From Myxococcales bacterium (GTDB taxonomy: Bacteria; Myxococcota; Polyangia; Polyangiales; Polyangiaceae): a stretch of DNA of 15,340 nt. The stretch covers positions 1 through 15,340 of the forward strand of contig JAGQIY010000172.1 in NCBI GenBank assembly GCA_020430865.1. Direction: 5' to 3'. Shown piece by piece: positions 7,027 to 14,180 of the stretch; within the stretch, counting starts at the first letter, position 1; each line of letters begins with the position of its first letter. A program made the translations under genes and the position numbers. Under the pieces are notes generated by a model. It made no database searches and had not been told where the DNA came from. It saw only the letters and a program-made list of their open reading frames with translations.

Positions 7027-7943
7027 CTGAGCAAGCATCCCCGCAGAACACTGGGCGTCGACGCGCCCTCAAGGTGTTGGGAGCTACTCTGGGTGCGACT
7101 GCATTCGCCGCCGCAATGGAGCCTTTGAAGGCCTGGACCGCTGACCTAACCTTGGACCAGTTCCTCCAACGGCACTATCGCGAGCTCACTAAGGACCAAC
7201 TGGAAGCGGTGCTAAGGCGCGTCGAATCCGACACGAAGGCGAAGTACGGAAAAGACGTCCACTGCGAAGACGTGCGCCCTATGGAAGGCGTGGAGTTCGG
7301 GTATGCGCTGAATCTCAGCGTGTGCATCGGCTGCCGGAAGTGTGCTGAGGCTTGTCACCACGAGAACAACCACGACCGCCGCACCAACAACTCCTACATC
7401 CGTGTGATCGAGATGGAGCAGGGCAGCCTCGATCTCGAGAAGGGCAACACCACCTACGACCACGCGGTGCCCGCACCAGGCAAGTACTACATGCCAGTGC
7501 AGTGCCAGCAGTGCGACAACGCACCCTGCGTGAAGGTGTGCCCCGTGCAGGCGACCTGGAAGGAGTCGGACGGCATCGTCGTGGTCGATTACGACTGGTG
7601 CATTGGCTGCCGCTACTGTGAGGCTGCGTGTCCCTACCACGCGCGGCGCTTCAACTGGGAAGCCCCGGAGATAGCGGCGGAAGACATCAACCCCGAGCAG
7701 TCCTACCTCTCGAATCGCATTCGCCCTCAAGGCGTGGTGGAGAAGTGCACGTTCTGTCTGCACCGAACACGCAAAGGCAAGCTCCCAGCGTGTTTGGAGG
7801 CGTGTCCAACCGGAGCGCGGGTGTTTGGAAACTTGCTCGACCCTGACAGCGAGATCCGCTGGGTGCTCGAGAACAAGCGGGTGTTCGTGCTCAAGGAGGA
7901 GCTCGGAACCAAACCGCGCTTCTTCTACTTCTTCGATAATTAG
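7023..7943 (+). CDS. Tat-exported 4x[4Fe-4S] electron-transfer subunit (NrfC/PsrB/DmsB-like)
   Basis: This is a 306-residue iron-sulfur protein with sixteen cysteines in four ferredoxin-type sets: C101/104/107/111, C161/164/169/173, C193/196/199/203 and C242/245/257/261. That matches the NrfC/PsrB/DmsB family. The N-terminus GRRRALKVLGA (residues 11-21) is a Tat signal, placing the protein in the periplasm beside NrfD. Residues 41-85 form a charged helical insert before the first cluster. I have seen this insert in a subgroup that pairs with NrfD and multihaem cytochromes. It should carry electrons between the membrane subunit and the tetraheme lipoprotein. The ATG overlaps the preceding stop, and GAGGA lies five bases upstream. 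The direction of electron flow is inferred. Confidence 0.92.
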   Translation: MTEQASPQNTGRRRALKVLGATLGATAFAAAMEPLKAWTADLTLDQFLQRHYRELTKDQLEAVLRRVESDTKAKYGKDVHCEDVRPMEGVEFGYALNLSVCIGCRKCAEACHHENNHDRRTNNSYIRVIEMEQGSLDLEKGNTTYDHAVPAPGKYYMPVQCQQCDNAPCVKVCPVQATWKESDGIVVVDYDWCIGCRYCEAACPYHARRFNWEAPEIAAEDINPEQSYLSNRIRPQGVVEKCTFCLHRTRKGKLPACLEACPTGARVFGNLLDPDSEIRWVLENKRVFVLKEELGTKPRFFYFFDN

Positions 7944-7960
7944 CCGCAGGGAAAGCACAC

Positions 7961-9235
7961 ATGAGCAACGAGAGTCACGTGGTGAGCTATCCCAGGTTTC
8001 TGCTGCGCGTGCTGCGTATGAGCCTCGACGGGGGATGGCGCTTCTACGTTTGGATGACCGCGCTGACCGCAATCGCGCTGGTTGGCGCGAACGCGTGGGC
8101 GCACCAGGTCGCGAACGGCATGACCGTGACGGGGATGACGGATCAGGTGTCCTGGGGGCTGTACATCGCGAACTTCACCTTCGGAGTTGGCCTGGCTGCC
8201 GGCGCTGTAATGATGGTCATCCCCGCGTATCTGTATGACGATCACGACATGCACGATGTCGTGCTCGTGGGCGAGCTGCTGGCCATCGCGGCCATCACAG
8301 TGTGTCTACTGTTCATCACAGTCGACTTGGGGCGACCGGACCGGTTTTGGCACATCATTCCTGGGCTCGGTCGCTTCAACTGGCCCATCTCGATGCTCAC
8401 CTGGGACGTGATCGTTCTGAACGGCTACTTGCTGCTGAACCTCCACGTCGCCGGCTACATGATCTACACGCGCTACCTCGGCAAGAAGCCGAGTCCGCGT
8501 TGGTACGTACCGTTCGTCTTTCTGAGCATTTTCTGGGCGATCAGTATCCACAGCGTGACCGCGTTCCTCTATAGCGGGCTTGGTGGGAGGCCGTTTTGGA
8601 ACTCTGCGCTCTTGGCCCCGCGTTTCATCGCTTCCGCGTTCATCACTGGGCCCGCGTTCGTGATCCTGCTGCTGCAGCTGATGCAGCGCTTCTCTAGCTT
8701 CCGCAAGGCAGAGGGCCCGGTGCGCACGCTTAGCGGCGTGATGCGCATCACGGTGATTCTGAACTTGTTCATGCTCGGCTCCGAGGTATTCACCGAGTTC
8801 TACACCGGCGGGCATCACGCGGTCGCCGCGCAGTACCTGTTCTTCGGCCTCCATGGTCACGCTGCGTTGGTGCCTTGGATCTGGACCGCGGTGGTGCTCA
8901 ACGTCGCGTCTGCATTGCTCCTGCACATCCCCGCTTTCAAAGGCGCTCGCTGGGCGCTGAACGCCGCCTGCGTTGCCGCCTTTGGAGGTGTTTGGATCGA
9001 GAAGGGTATGGGCCTGATCATTCCGGGCTTCGTCCCCTCCACGCTCCACGAAATCGTCGAGTATGTCCCGACTCTTACGGAGTGGAAGATCACCGCGGGG
9101 ATCTGGGCCTTCGGTTTCATGCTGTTGACGGTGGCGGTGAAAGTGGCGCTTCCGGTGCTCTCCGGTGAGCTGCGACATAGCCCGAGAGACCTGGATGAGA
9201 GCGAGTTGGAGGCCGAGCCAACGGCTGCCGAGTGA
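7961..9235 (+). CDS. nrfD: NrfD/PsrC family membrane quinol-oxidising subunit
   Basis: This is a 424-residue membrane protein with about nine or ten helices, of the NrfD/PsrC/HybB type. These subunits exchange electrons with the quinone pool and pass them to a periplasmic FeS partner, here the preceding gene. Recognisable stretches are DQVSWGLYIANF with GVGLAAGAVMM, DLGRPDRFWH, NWPISMLTWD, the SIHSVTAFLYSGLGGRPFWN loop, and a late GLIIPGFVP. The C-terminus is a short acidic tail. It starts 17 bases after the FeS gene with AGGGAA upstream. Since no napC or napGH is present, it is the best candidate for the quinol dehydrogenase feeding NapA. The symbol denotes the family; a nrfA-type nitrite reductase is not in the window. 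Confidence 0.92.
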   Translation: MSNESHVVSYPRFLLRVLRMSLDGGWRFYVWMTALTAIALVGANAWAHQVANGMTVTGMTDQVSWGLYIANFTFGVGLAAGAVMMVIPAYLYDDHDMHDVVLVGELLAIAAITVCLLFITVDLGRPDRFWHIIPGLGRFNWPISMLTWDVIVLNGYLLLNLHVAGYMIYTRYLGKKPSPRWYVPFVFLSIFWAISIHSVTAFLYSGLGGRPFWNSALLAPRFIASAFITGPAFVILLLQLMQRFSSFRKAEGPVRTLSGVMRITVILNLFMLGSEVFTEFYTGGHHAVAAQYLFFGLHGHAALVPWIWTAVVLNVASALLLHIPAFKGARWALNAACVAAFGGVWIEKGMGLIIPGFVPSTLHEIVEYVPTLTEWKITAGIWAFGFMLLTVAVKVALPVLSGELRHSPRDLDESELEAEPTAAE

Positions 9236-9263
9236 GTAGGCCGGCTGAGCTGGAGAATTGAAA

Positions 9264-10355
9264 ATGTCTGAATTCGACAAGCGTCCTTTCATCGCAATCT
9301 GGGAGACGACTCGTGCGTGTGATCTGCAGTGCTTGCATTGCAGGGCCTGCGCGATGCCCAATGCTGATCCTGGCGAACTGAGCACTCTGGAGGCGCAACG
9401 CCTCCTGGAGCAGCTCGCCGCAGCGGGCGTGCCGTTGGTGGTACTAACGGGAGGTGACCCGGCCAAACGTAGCGACCTGGTCAAACTGGTCGCGTATGGC
9501 AAGCAACTTGGACTCGAGATGGGGCTCACACCGTCGGCGACTCCGCTGGTCACCTACGAGTTGCTCCGGGAGTTGAAGCAGGCAGGTCTCGGGCGGCTGG
9601 CGATCAGCGTGGATGGAAGCGACGCGAAGCTGCATGATGCGTTTCGGGGCGTCTCCGGAAGCTTCGATGCTTCGCTGCGCATCCTGCGTGAGGCTGCTTC
9701 CCTGGGGATGGCGACTCAGGTCAACACCACCGTTCGGGCGGGGGTGAGTGAGCTCCTGGAGCCAACGAGCCGACTAGTGCGAGAGCTGGGGTGCGTGCTC
9801 TGGAGCGTGTTCTTCGTGGTACCAACTGGGCGGGCCAATACGGACCTTCTGCTTGACGCCGAGGCCGTCGAGGAGCACCTGAATCAACTAGCCGACATCT
9901 CCAAGCGCGTCCCGTTCGCCATCAAGACCACCGCGGCGCCGCACTATCGTAGGGTGCTGGCCCAACGCAAGACAGCCGGAGACACCGACGTCCGCCCCGC
10001 GCGCTACGTGCGTGGCCGTTCTGCGCTGACGGTCAACGAAGGGCGTGGGATGTTGTTCGTGTCCCACACGGGCAACATCTACCCAAGTGGGTTTCTCCCA
10101 TTGCCTTGCGGGAACGTGCGAGACGTCGACCCCATTGAAACCTACCAACGCCATCCCATGTTCCTGGAGCTGCGCGATTCGGAGTTGCTCAGCGGCAAGT
10201 GCGGCGCTTGCGAGTACCGCGTGAAGTGTGGAGGTTCGCGGGCCCGCGCCTATGCGATCTCCGGCGACTATCTAGCCTCCGACTCTGCGTGCGCCTACGT
10301 CCCCGAAGGATACGTCGCTCCAGTCCGCAGACGGCATCTGCCGCTGCGTGACTGA
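9264..10355 (+). CDS. Radical SAM/SPASM protein, TIGR04053-like
   Basis: This is a 363-residue radical SAM enzyme. The SAM cluster motif is C19-x3-C23-x2-C26 (RACDLQCLHC), followed by VVLTGGDP. A SPASM-type C-terminus has C282, C313, C316, C322 and C343 (GKCGACEY, CGGSRARAY) for auxiliary clusters. From memory it closely follows the TIGR04053 family (for example FDKRPFIAIWETTRACDL, VSHTGNIYPSGFLPL), which is uncharacterised but related to the haem-pathway enzymes AhbC/AhbD and NirJ. The start is ATG 9264 with GGAG eight bases upstream; the in-frame TTG six bases earlier is less likely. As last gene of the cytochrome-FeS-NrfD operon it may act in haem or cofactor maturation. A peptide substrate cannot be excluded. 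Confidence 0.88.
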   Translation: MSEFDKRPFIAIWETTRACDLQCLHCRACAMPNADPGELSTLEAQRLLEQLAAAGVPLVVLTGGDPAKRSDLVKLVAYGKQLGLEMGLTPSATPLVTYELLRELKQAGLGRLAISVDGSDAKLHDAFRGVSGSFDASLRILREAASLGMATQVNTTVRAGVSELLEPTSRLVRELGCVLWSVFFVVPTGRANTDLLLDAEAVEEHLNQLADISKRVPFAIKTTAAPHYRRVLAQRKTAGDTDVRPARYVRGRSALTVNEGRGMLFVSHTGNIYPSGFLPLPCGNVRDVDPIETYQRHPMFLELRDSELLSGKCGACEYRVKCGGSRARAYAISGDYLASDSACAYVPEGYVAPVRRRHLPLRD

Positions 10356-10361
10356 CTTACA

Positions 10362-11030
10362 CTAGTGAGTGAATCGCGCCTTGAGCACGTGGTTCTCCAG
10401 ATGAACGTGCCGAAACGTGTCTGCTTCGAGGCGCTCGAGTTCGGCAAACAACGTGCGATAGCTCATACAAGCGTGACTAGGGGTTCGAAACTCGTCGCTC
10501 GCTTCACGTACGCGAGCGAGCAGACTGGCAACTTGGGCGTGTTCGGCGGTCATTTCTGAGAGGAGCTGCTCGATGTCGTGCGGCCGCTCGGGGTCGTTGA
10601 GCAAGGTCGGGAACAGATCCCGTTCCTCGTCGTCCACGTGACGCGAGAGCGTACAGCTAAGCTCGTGTACGCAACGCTCAAGGTCCCGGAGCTTGGGATT
10701 CGTTGCACCGTGAACGCGCTGAACTTTGACCGCCAGTCCCTCCAGGAACGGGAGCGTCTCTCGCAGGTAGGTGTGGTGTTTGTCAACGATGTGCGCGACG
10801 AGCTGCCCCGTCGTGAGGCTTCGAAAGTCAGGTGCGTATTCGTCGCTCTCACGCAGCGCCGTTTCCAGTTCGGCCAGCAGTTGCTCCAACTTCAGACCCC
10901 GGTCCATTGCCGCTTCTGAGAGTGACCGTCGTCCGCTACAGCAAAAGTCGATGCGATGTGCGGAGAGGACCCGCGCACACGCGGGATGGTCCAAAACGAG
11001 CTCAGCGATAGGTCGATTCGTGTCGATCAT
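10362..11030 (-). CDS. ric: Iron-sulfur cluster repair di-iron protein RIC (YtfE/ScdA/DnrN)
   Basis: This is a 222-residue protein with the two-part RIC structure. The N-terminal ScdA domain has the DFCCSG motif (C30, C31). The hemerythrin-like domain has H85/H86, H131-x3-E135, H164 and H208-x3-E212 as di-iron ligands. RIC proteins repair iron-sulfur clusters damaged by NO or peroxide and are induced by nitrosative stress. The length is typical. The ATG at 11030 has a perfect AGGAGG eight bases upstream, but that site lies in a hairpin (see separate entry). It is the last gene on the nos-side strand, 103 bases after the methyltransferase gene, so it may have its own promoter. It converges on the radical SAM gene with a six-base gap. 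Confidence 0.95.
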   Translation of the reverse strand: MIDTNRPIAELVLDHPACARVLSAHRIDFCCSGRRSLSEAAMDRGLKLEQLLAELETALRESDEYAPDFRSLTTGQLVAHIVDKHHTYLRETLPFLEGLAVKVQRVHGATNPKLRDLERCVHELSCTLSRHVDDEERDLFPTLLNDPERPHDIEQLLSEMTAEHAQVASLLARVREASDEFRTPSHACMSYRTLFAELERLEADTFRHVHLENHVLKARFTH

Positions 11031-11034
11031 TGAG

Positions 11035-11056
11035 AGTTCCTCCTACGGAGGAGACT
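11035..11056 (-). promoter_or_regulatory. Hairpin enclosing the ric ribosome binding site
   Basis: On the transcript TCCTCC, GTA, GGAGGA forms a perfect six-base-pair stem with a three-base loop. After one bulged C it extends by AGT/ACT. The right arm contains the whole AGGAGG (11044-11039) that serves the ric ATG, so the folded form would block ribosome access. This is plain in the sequence; a regulatory role is inference. Confidence 0.5.
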
Positions 11057-11133
11057 GCACGTTTCGCGCCACGCTCAACCACGGCACAAATACCGACAGC
11101 GTCGACCGTGGCCGATGCAGTCGTGTCTCGATA
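11057..11133 (-). promoter_or_regulatory. Intergenic leader between methyltransferase gene and ric
   Basis: Together with the hairpin this is the longest gap in the nos-side strand (103 bases). All upstream genes there overlap or nearly touch, so a separate ric promoter or RNA processing site is plausible here. I see CCACGG (11079-11084) facing CCGTGG (11106-11111) and a small CGAC-AGC-GTCG dyad (11094-11104), but no recognisable NsrR or FNR site. Confidence 0.35.
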
Positions 11134-11970
11134 TCAAACGTGTGGAGCAGGGCTTGAGACCTTGCGTGCAACGATGACAATGCTCGCGAGCGCCTTGGCA
11201 TGACGCCGAATCATGCGACGAACTCGTATGATTCGGGCGCGAGCTGCTCGATCTCGAGAAAGGTTCCACGCAACACGAAGGGCGCCGATTGCCCCTTCGT
11301 CTGCGAGCAGTTGCCCGGGTTCTAAGAAGCGTACAGGACCCACGAGTTCGGTTTGGATCTCAAACCCCCGCGCCTCCAAGAGTAGACGCCACTCGTTGGG
11401 AGTTGTTGGAAGAGCGCCCCCGCGGAGAACGGTCTTGAGATCTCGGGAGACGATCTGCCTATCAAACTCGGGTATGTCGTCGGGTACGAGCGCGAGTTCG
11501 TGGATTCCGAAGCGTCCACCCGTGCAGAGCAGTCGATGCGCTTCGTTGACCATCGATCGCTTCTTGGCGGGGCGCTGCAGCGTCAAGAGCGCTTCGCCAT
11601 AGACTACTGATGCAGTTTCTGACTCGAGTCCCGTGTCATCCGCGTTGCGCACGATGATGCGCGTTGTGCTGGTGAGATGGTCCCTGGCGACTCTTGCCGC
11701 CTGTTGATTGGCCTCGATTCCTATGAAGCTCGCTGGGCGCGCGGCGAGCGCTAGTCGCGCCGTTCCACCGAGACCTGGTGCGAACTCAATCACGTCGTCG
11801 CTTGGTTGAATGGTCAGCGCCCGTAGCATCTCGTTCGTCATCGCCATCCCGCCGGGACGCAGCACTCGCTTGCCTAACCTCGCGAATAGCCAGTGGGCGG
11901 GAATTCGAGCCACGTCCTGCTCAGGGTGCGGCACGGGACCCGCGTGGACGAATCCGCGCGGAGGGATCAT
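11134..11970 (-). CDS. Class I SAM-dependent methyltransferase
   Basis: This is a 278-residue protein with a Rossmann-type methyltransferase core. Motif I is VIEFAPGLGGTA (residues 60-71), and the acidic residue E86 in FIGIEAN should bind the SAM ribose. The post-core stretch NEAHRLLCTGGRFGIHEL (about residues 142-159) is typical of UbiE-like small-molecule methyltransferases. A C-terminal Arg-rich helix follows. There is no signal peptide, so it is cytoplasmic. The ATG overlaps the nosL stop (ATGA), so it is translationally coupled to the nos genes. The substrate cannot be read from the sequence. Candidates are a quinone, a tetrapyrrole or a thiol; I cannot choose between them. Confidence 0.85.
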   Translation of the reverse strand: MIPPRGFVHAGPVPHPEQDVARIPAHWLFARLGKRVLRPGGMAMTNEMLRALTIQPSDDVIEFAPGLGGTARLALAARPASFIGIEANQQAARVARDHLTSTTRIIVRNADDTGLESETASVVYGEALLTLQRPAKKRSMVNEAHRLLCTGGRFGIHELALVPDDIPEFDRQIVSRDLKTVLRGGALPTTPNEWRLLLEARGFEIQTELVGPVRFLEPGQLLADEGAIGALRVAWNLSRDRAARARIIRVRRMIRRHAKALASIVIVARKVSSPAPHV

Positions 11971-12476
11971 TGTGCCGACCCCCGCCGCGCCGACTGGCGA
12001 AGTTGCTCGAAGTTTCTTCGTTTTCCACCGAAGCGTTCGACCGCCGCAGCGGCGTCGGCTTCAGTCGCGTAACTCAGTACGGCAGAGCCCATTACCCCAC
12101 GCCGCTCTACGCCAACCACGAAGGTTGATTCCTCCACGGGTTTCCAAGCGTGCGGGTGAGTGTCTGGATTCGTCGGATCTTCGCTAGGGGTCATCACTTC
12201 CACGAAGATCGCCTCCGCGCCGCCGTGTTGGGACGGCGCCAGCAGATACTGAAGCAGGTCTCCGATGGAGCAGAAGTAGGCGCGGGTTCCGTCGCGGTGG
12301 ACCAACTGGGCTCGAGGCGCCGGTTGCTCCCGTACAACCATTCCACAGGTGGCGCATTCTGCCGTGGTGATCGCCTCAGCAGCTGCGGCCGTGTTGCCCC
12401 GGCCATCTTTCTCTGAAGAGTTGCAGGCACAAACGAGAAGCACACTCAGTAGCGTTAGGAGTGCCAGGTGTTTCAT
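11967..12476 (-). CDS. nosL: NosL copper lipoprotein
   Basis: This is a 169-residue lipoprotein. The signal peptide ends near VCAC with C18 as likely lipid cysteine. The NosL metal motif CATCGM (C41, C44, M46) is followed by the family's RAYFCS and GDLLQYLL region. NosL is a Cu(I)-binding periplasmic lipoprotein that delivers copper for the CuZ/CuA centres of nitrous oxide reductase. The ATG overlaps the nosY stop and its own stop overlaps the methyltransferase ATG, both as ATGA, so it sits in a tight polycistron. Confidence 0.93.
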   Translation of the reverse strand: MKHLALLTLLSVLLVCACNSSEKDGRGNTAAAAEAITTAECATCGMVVREQPAPRAQLVHRDGTRAYFCSIGDLLQYLLAPSQHGGAEAIFVEVMTPSEDPTNPDTHPHAWKPVEESTFVVGVERRGVMGSAVLSYATEADAAAAVERFGGKRRNFEQLRQSARRGSAQ

Positions 12477-13267
12477 CGCATGTCCCTTTCCCTTGCGAGC
12501 AACAGGCCGCTGAGCCCAATGGGCAGCACGCTCCAGGCAATCCAGATCAGGACCTCTGCGACCCTTCCTGGGCCCCCAACTGCTACCCCTAGGTGCTCCA
12601 GGACACCCGGGCCGGAGAGGCGGCGGAGGGTTTCTGTGCGGAATAGACCGGCAGGGTTGATGCTAACCAGCCACCCAATTGTTCCAGTCGACACGCTTCC
12701 GTCCGAGGCGACTAGCAAGCCCAACAACCCCAGGTCATAGAAGAACACCAGACAGAACCAGCAAACGACCACGAGGCTCGCGGCGGTGACCTGGCGTCGA
12801 CTGACGGAGGAAATCAAGATCCCCAGCGCCAAGAAGGATGCTCCGAGGAGACTGGTGGGCAGAGCGAGCCGCAGCAACACAGCAGACTGTCCGTGCGCAA
12901 TCGCTACGGCCGCTCCAAGGCCCAGCGCGATCGAGCACAGCAGCGCCATCAACCTACCAGCGAACTTCGCGAGCACCACCTCGAAGCGAGAAACCGGCAG
13001 CGACAACAACATGCCCAGCGTGTTCCGCTCCCGTTCACCCACAACGGCGTCGTGGCCCAAGACCAGCGCGACGAGGGGAACTAGCAGGCTCGTCAGCGTC
13101 ACCAGGCTGGGGCCGGTGAGCTGTGTACCGACCTCGTCCGCGCTCTTCCCGTAGAGCGTCACTGCCGAACACAGGAGTGCGAACAAGGCGCTGATGGTCA
13201 ACACCCAGCGGTCGCGCGCTCGATCCCAGAACTCCTGAACCAACAATGCGACACCCACGCGTCCCAT
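12473..13267 (-). CDS. nosY: NosY ABC transporter permease
   Basis: This is a 264-residue membrane protein with about six helices, of the ABC-2 permease type. Diagnostic features are a first cytoplasmic EFWDRARDRW segment, the GHDAVVGERERNTLGMLLSLPVSR coupling region (about residues 72-95), and ISSVSRRQ before helix four. It pairs with NosF and interacts with NosD; the complex is required for maturation of the copper sites of nitrous oxide reductase. The start is ATG 13267, four bases after the nosF stop; its ribosome binding site is weak, consistent with coupling to nosF. The length fits NosY. Confidence 0.93.
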   Translation of the reverse strand: MGRVGVALLVQEFWDRARDRWVLTISALFALLCSAVTLYGKSADEVGTQLTGPSLVTLTSLLVPLVALVLGHDAVVGERERNTLGMLLSLPVSRFEVVLAKFAGRLMALLCSIALGLGAAVAIAHGQSAVLLRLALPTSLLGASFLALGILISSVSRRQVTAASLVVVCWFCLVFFYDLGLLGLLVASDGSVSTGTIGWLVSINPAGLFRTETLRRLSGPGVLEHLGVAVGGPGRVAEVLIWIAWSVLPIGLSGLLLARERDMR

Positions 13268-13271
13268 GTCT

Positions 13272-14180
13272 CTAGCCCGCCCTTCTGAGTAATTCGTCGT
13301 AGACTAGGTCGAGACCCGGTTCGACGACACGCACTTGAGCTACCGCCCCAGGCACCGCGCCCAGGAGGTTAATCGTTTCCAAGAGGCGCTCTGCCGGCAC
13401 TTGCATGCTGGCGGTGTTCGCTCGAAGCTGCATCGACGGATTGGCGGACTCAGCCCTGGAGAGGAACGCGCGTTGCAGAGCCGAGTCAGCGACGAGCTCA
13501 AAGTCGACTCGCACCGGTATCGCTGCAGCGTGCCGTAGGGAAACCGGAGATCCATGCGTGATGAGTCGCCCGGCCTTCAGCAAGTACATCTGGTCGACTC
13601 GGTGTTCCATCAAGCTGAGGTCGTGAGTCGATATCAGCACCATTCGGCCACGTTCACGCCACTCCGTGAGCACGCTCCACAGAACCCCCAGTCCTTCGAG
13701 ATCCAAGCCGCCGGTCGGCTCGTCCAAGATCAGCAGCTCGGGCTCCGAGATCATGGCAGCACCAAGCCCCAGGCGCTGTCGCATCCCCCGTGAGTAGCCG
13801 CGCACTGCGCGGCCCGCGGCGGAGCTCAAGCCAACGCGTTTCAACACCTCGAGTACGCGTGCTCTTGACGACCCACGAGCTCTGGCGAAGAAGCGCAGAA
13901 CCTGATCACCGGACAGGTTCTCAGGGAAGGCTACGGCTTCAGGCAGGTAGCCGACTTGCTGTTTGAAAGTGTTGTCTGCCCGAGTTGCTGTGCCATCTAC
14001 GATCAGTTGGCCACTCGAGCGCACAAGGCCCAGCAGCACCTTGAGTAGCGTCGACTTCCCGGCGCCATTCGGTCCCAGGAGCGTCACGGCTTGGCCGCGC
14101 TGAAGTGCGATGCTCACGCTATCCAGCGCGCTCACGCGTCCGAAGCGAACGCTGACCTTCCGAAGCTCGAGGGATTCCAC
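13272..14180 (-). CDS. nosF: NosF ABC transporter ATP-binding protein
   Basis: This is a 302-residue ATPase. Walker A is GPNGAGKST (36-44), the signature is YSRGMRQRL (129-137), Walker B is LLILDEP (149-155) and the switch histidine is H186. The C-terminal 80 residues are the extra domain usual for NosF. It energises the NosDFY complex for copper-site assembly of nitrous oxide reductase. The start is GTG at 14180, one base inside the nosD stop (TAGTG), with a strong AGGAGGA four bases upstream. A non-ATG start with a very strong ribosome binding site fits translational coupling to nosD. Confidence 0.95.
   Translation of the reverse strand: MESLELRKVSVRFGRVSALDSVSIALQRGQAVTLLGPNGAGKSTLLKVLLGLVRSSGQLIVDGTATRADNTFKQQVGYLPEAVAFPENLSGDQVLRFFARARGSSRARVLEVLKRVGLSSAAGRAVRGYSRGMRQRLGLGAAMISEPELLILDEPTGGLDLEGLGVLWSVLTEWRERGRMVLISTHDLSLMEHRVDQMYLLKAGRLITHGSPVSLRHAAAIPVRVDFELVADSALQRAFLSRAESANPSMQLRANTASMQVPAERLLETINLLGAVPGAVAQVRVVEPGLDLVYDELLRRAG

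Noticed and set aside
8306..9553. 415-codon open frame opposite nrfD and the radical SAM gene
   Set aside because: It spans two well-supported genes and their junction. The product is polar, His/Arg/Glu-rich low-complexity sequence, as expected for a shadow of membrane-protein codons.
10360..10367. CACTAGTG palindrome between the convergent radical SAM and ric genes as terminator
   Set aside because: It is only eight bases, with no loop or T-run on either strand.
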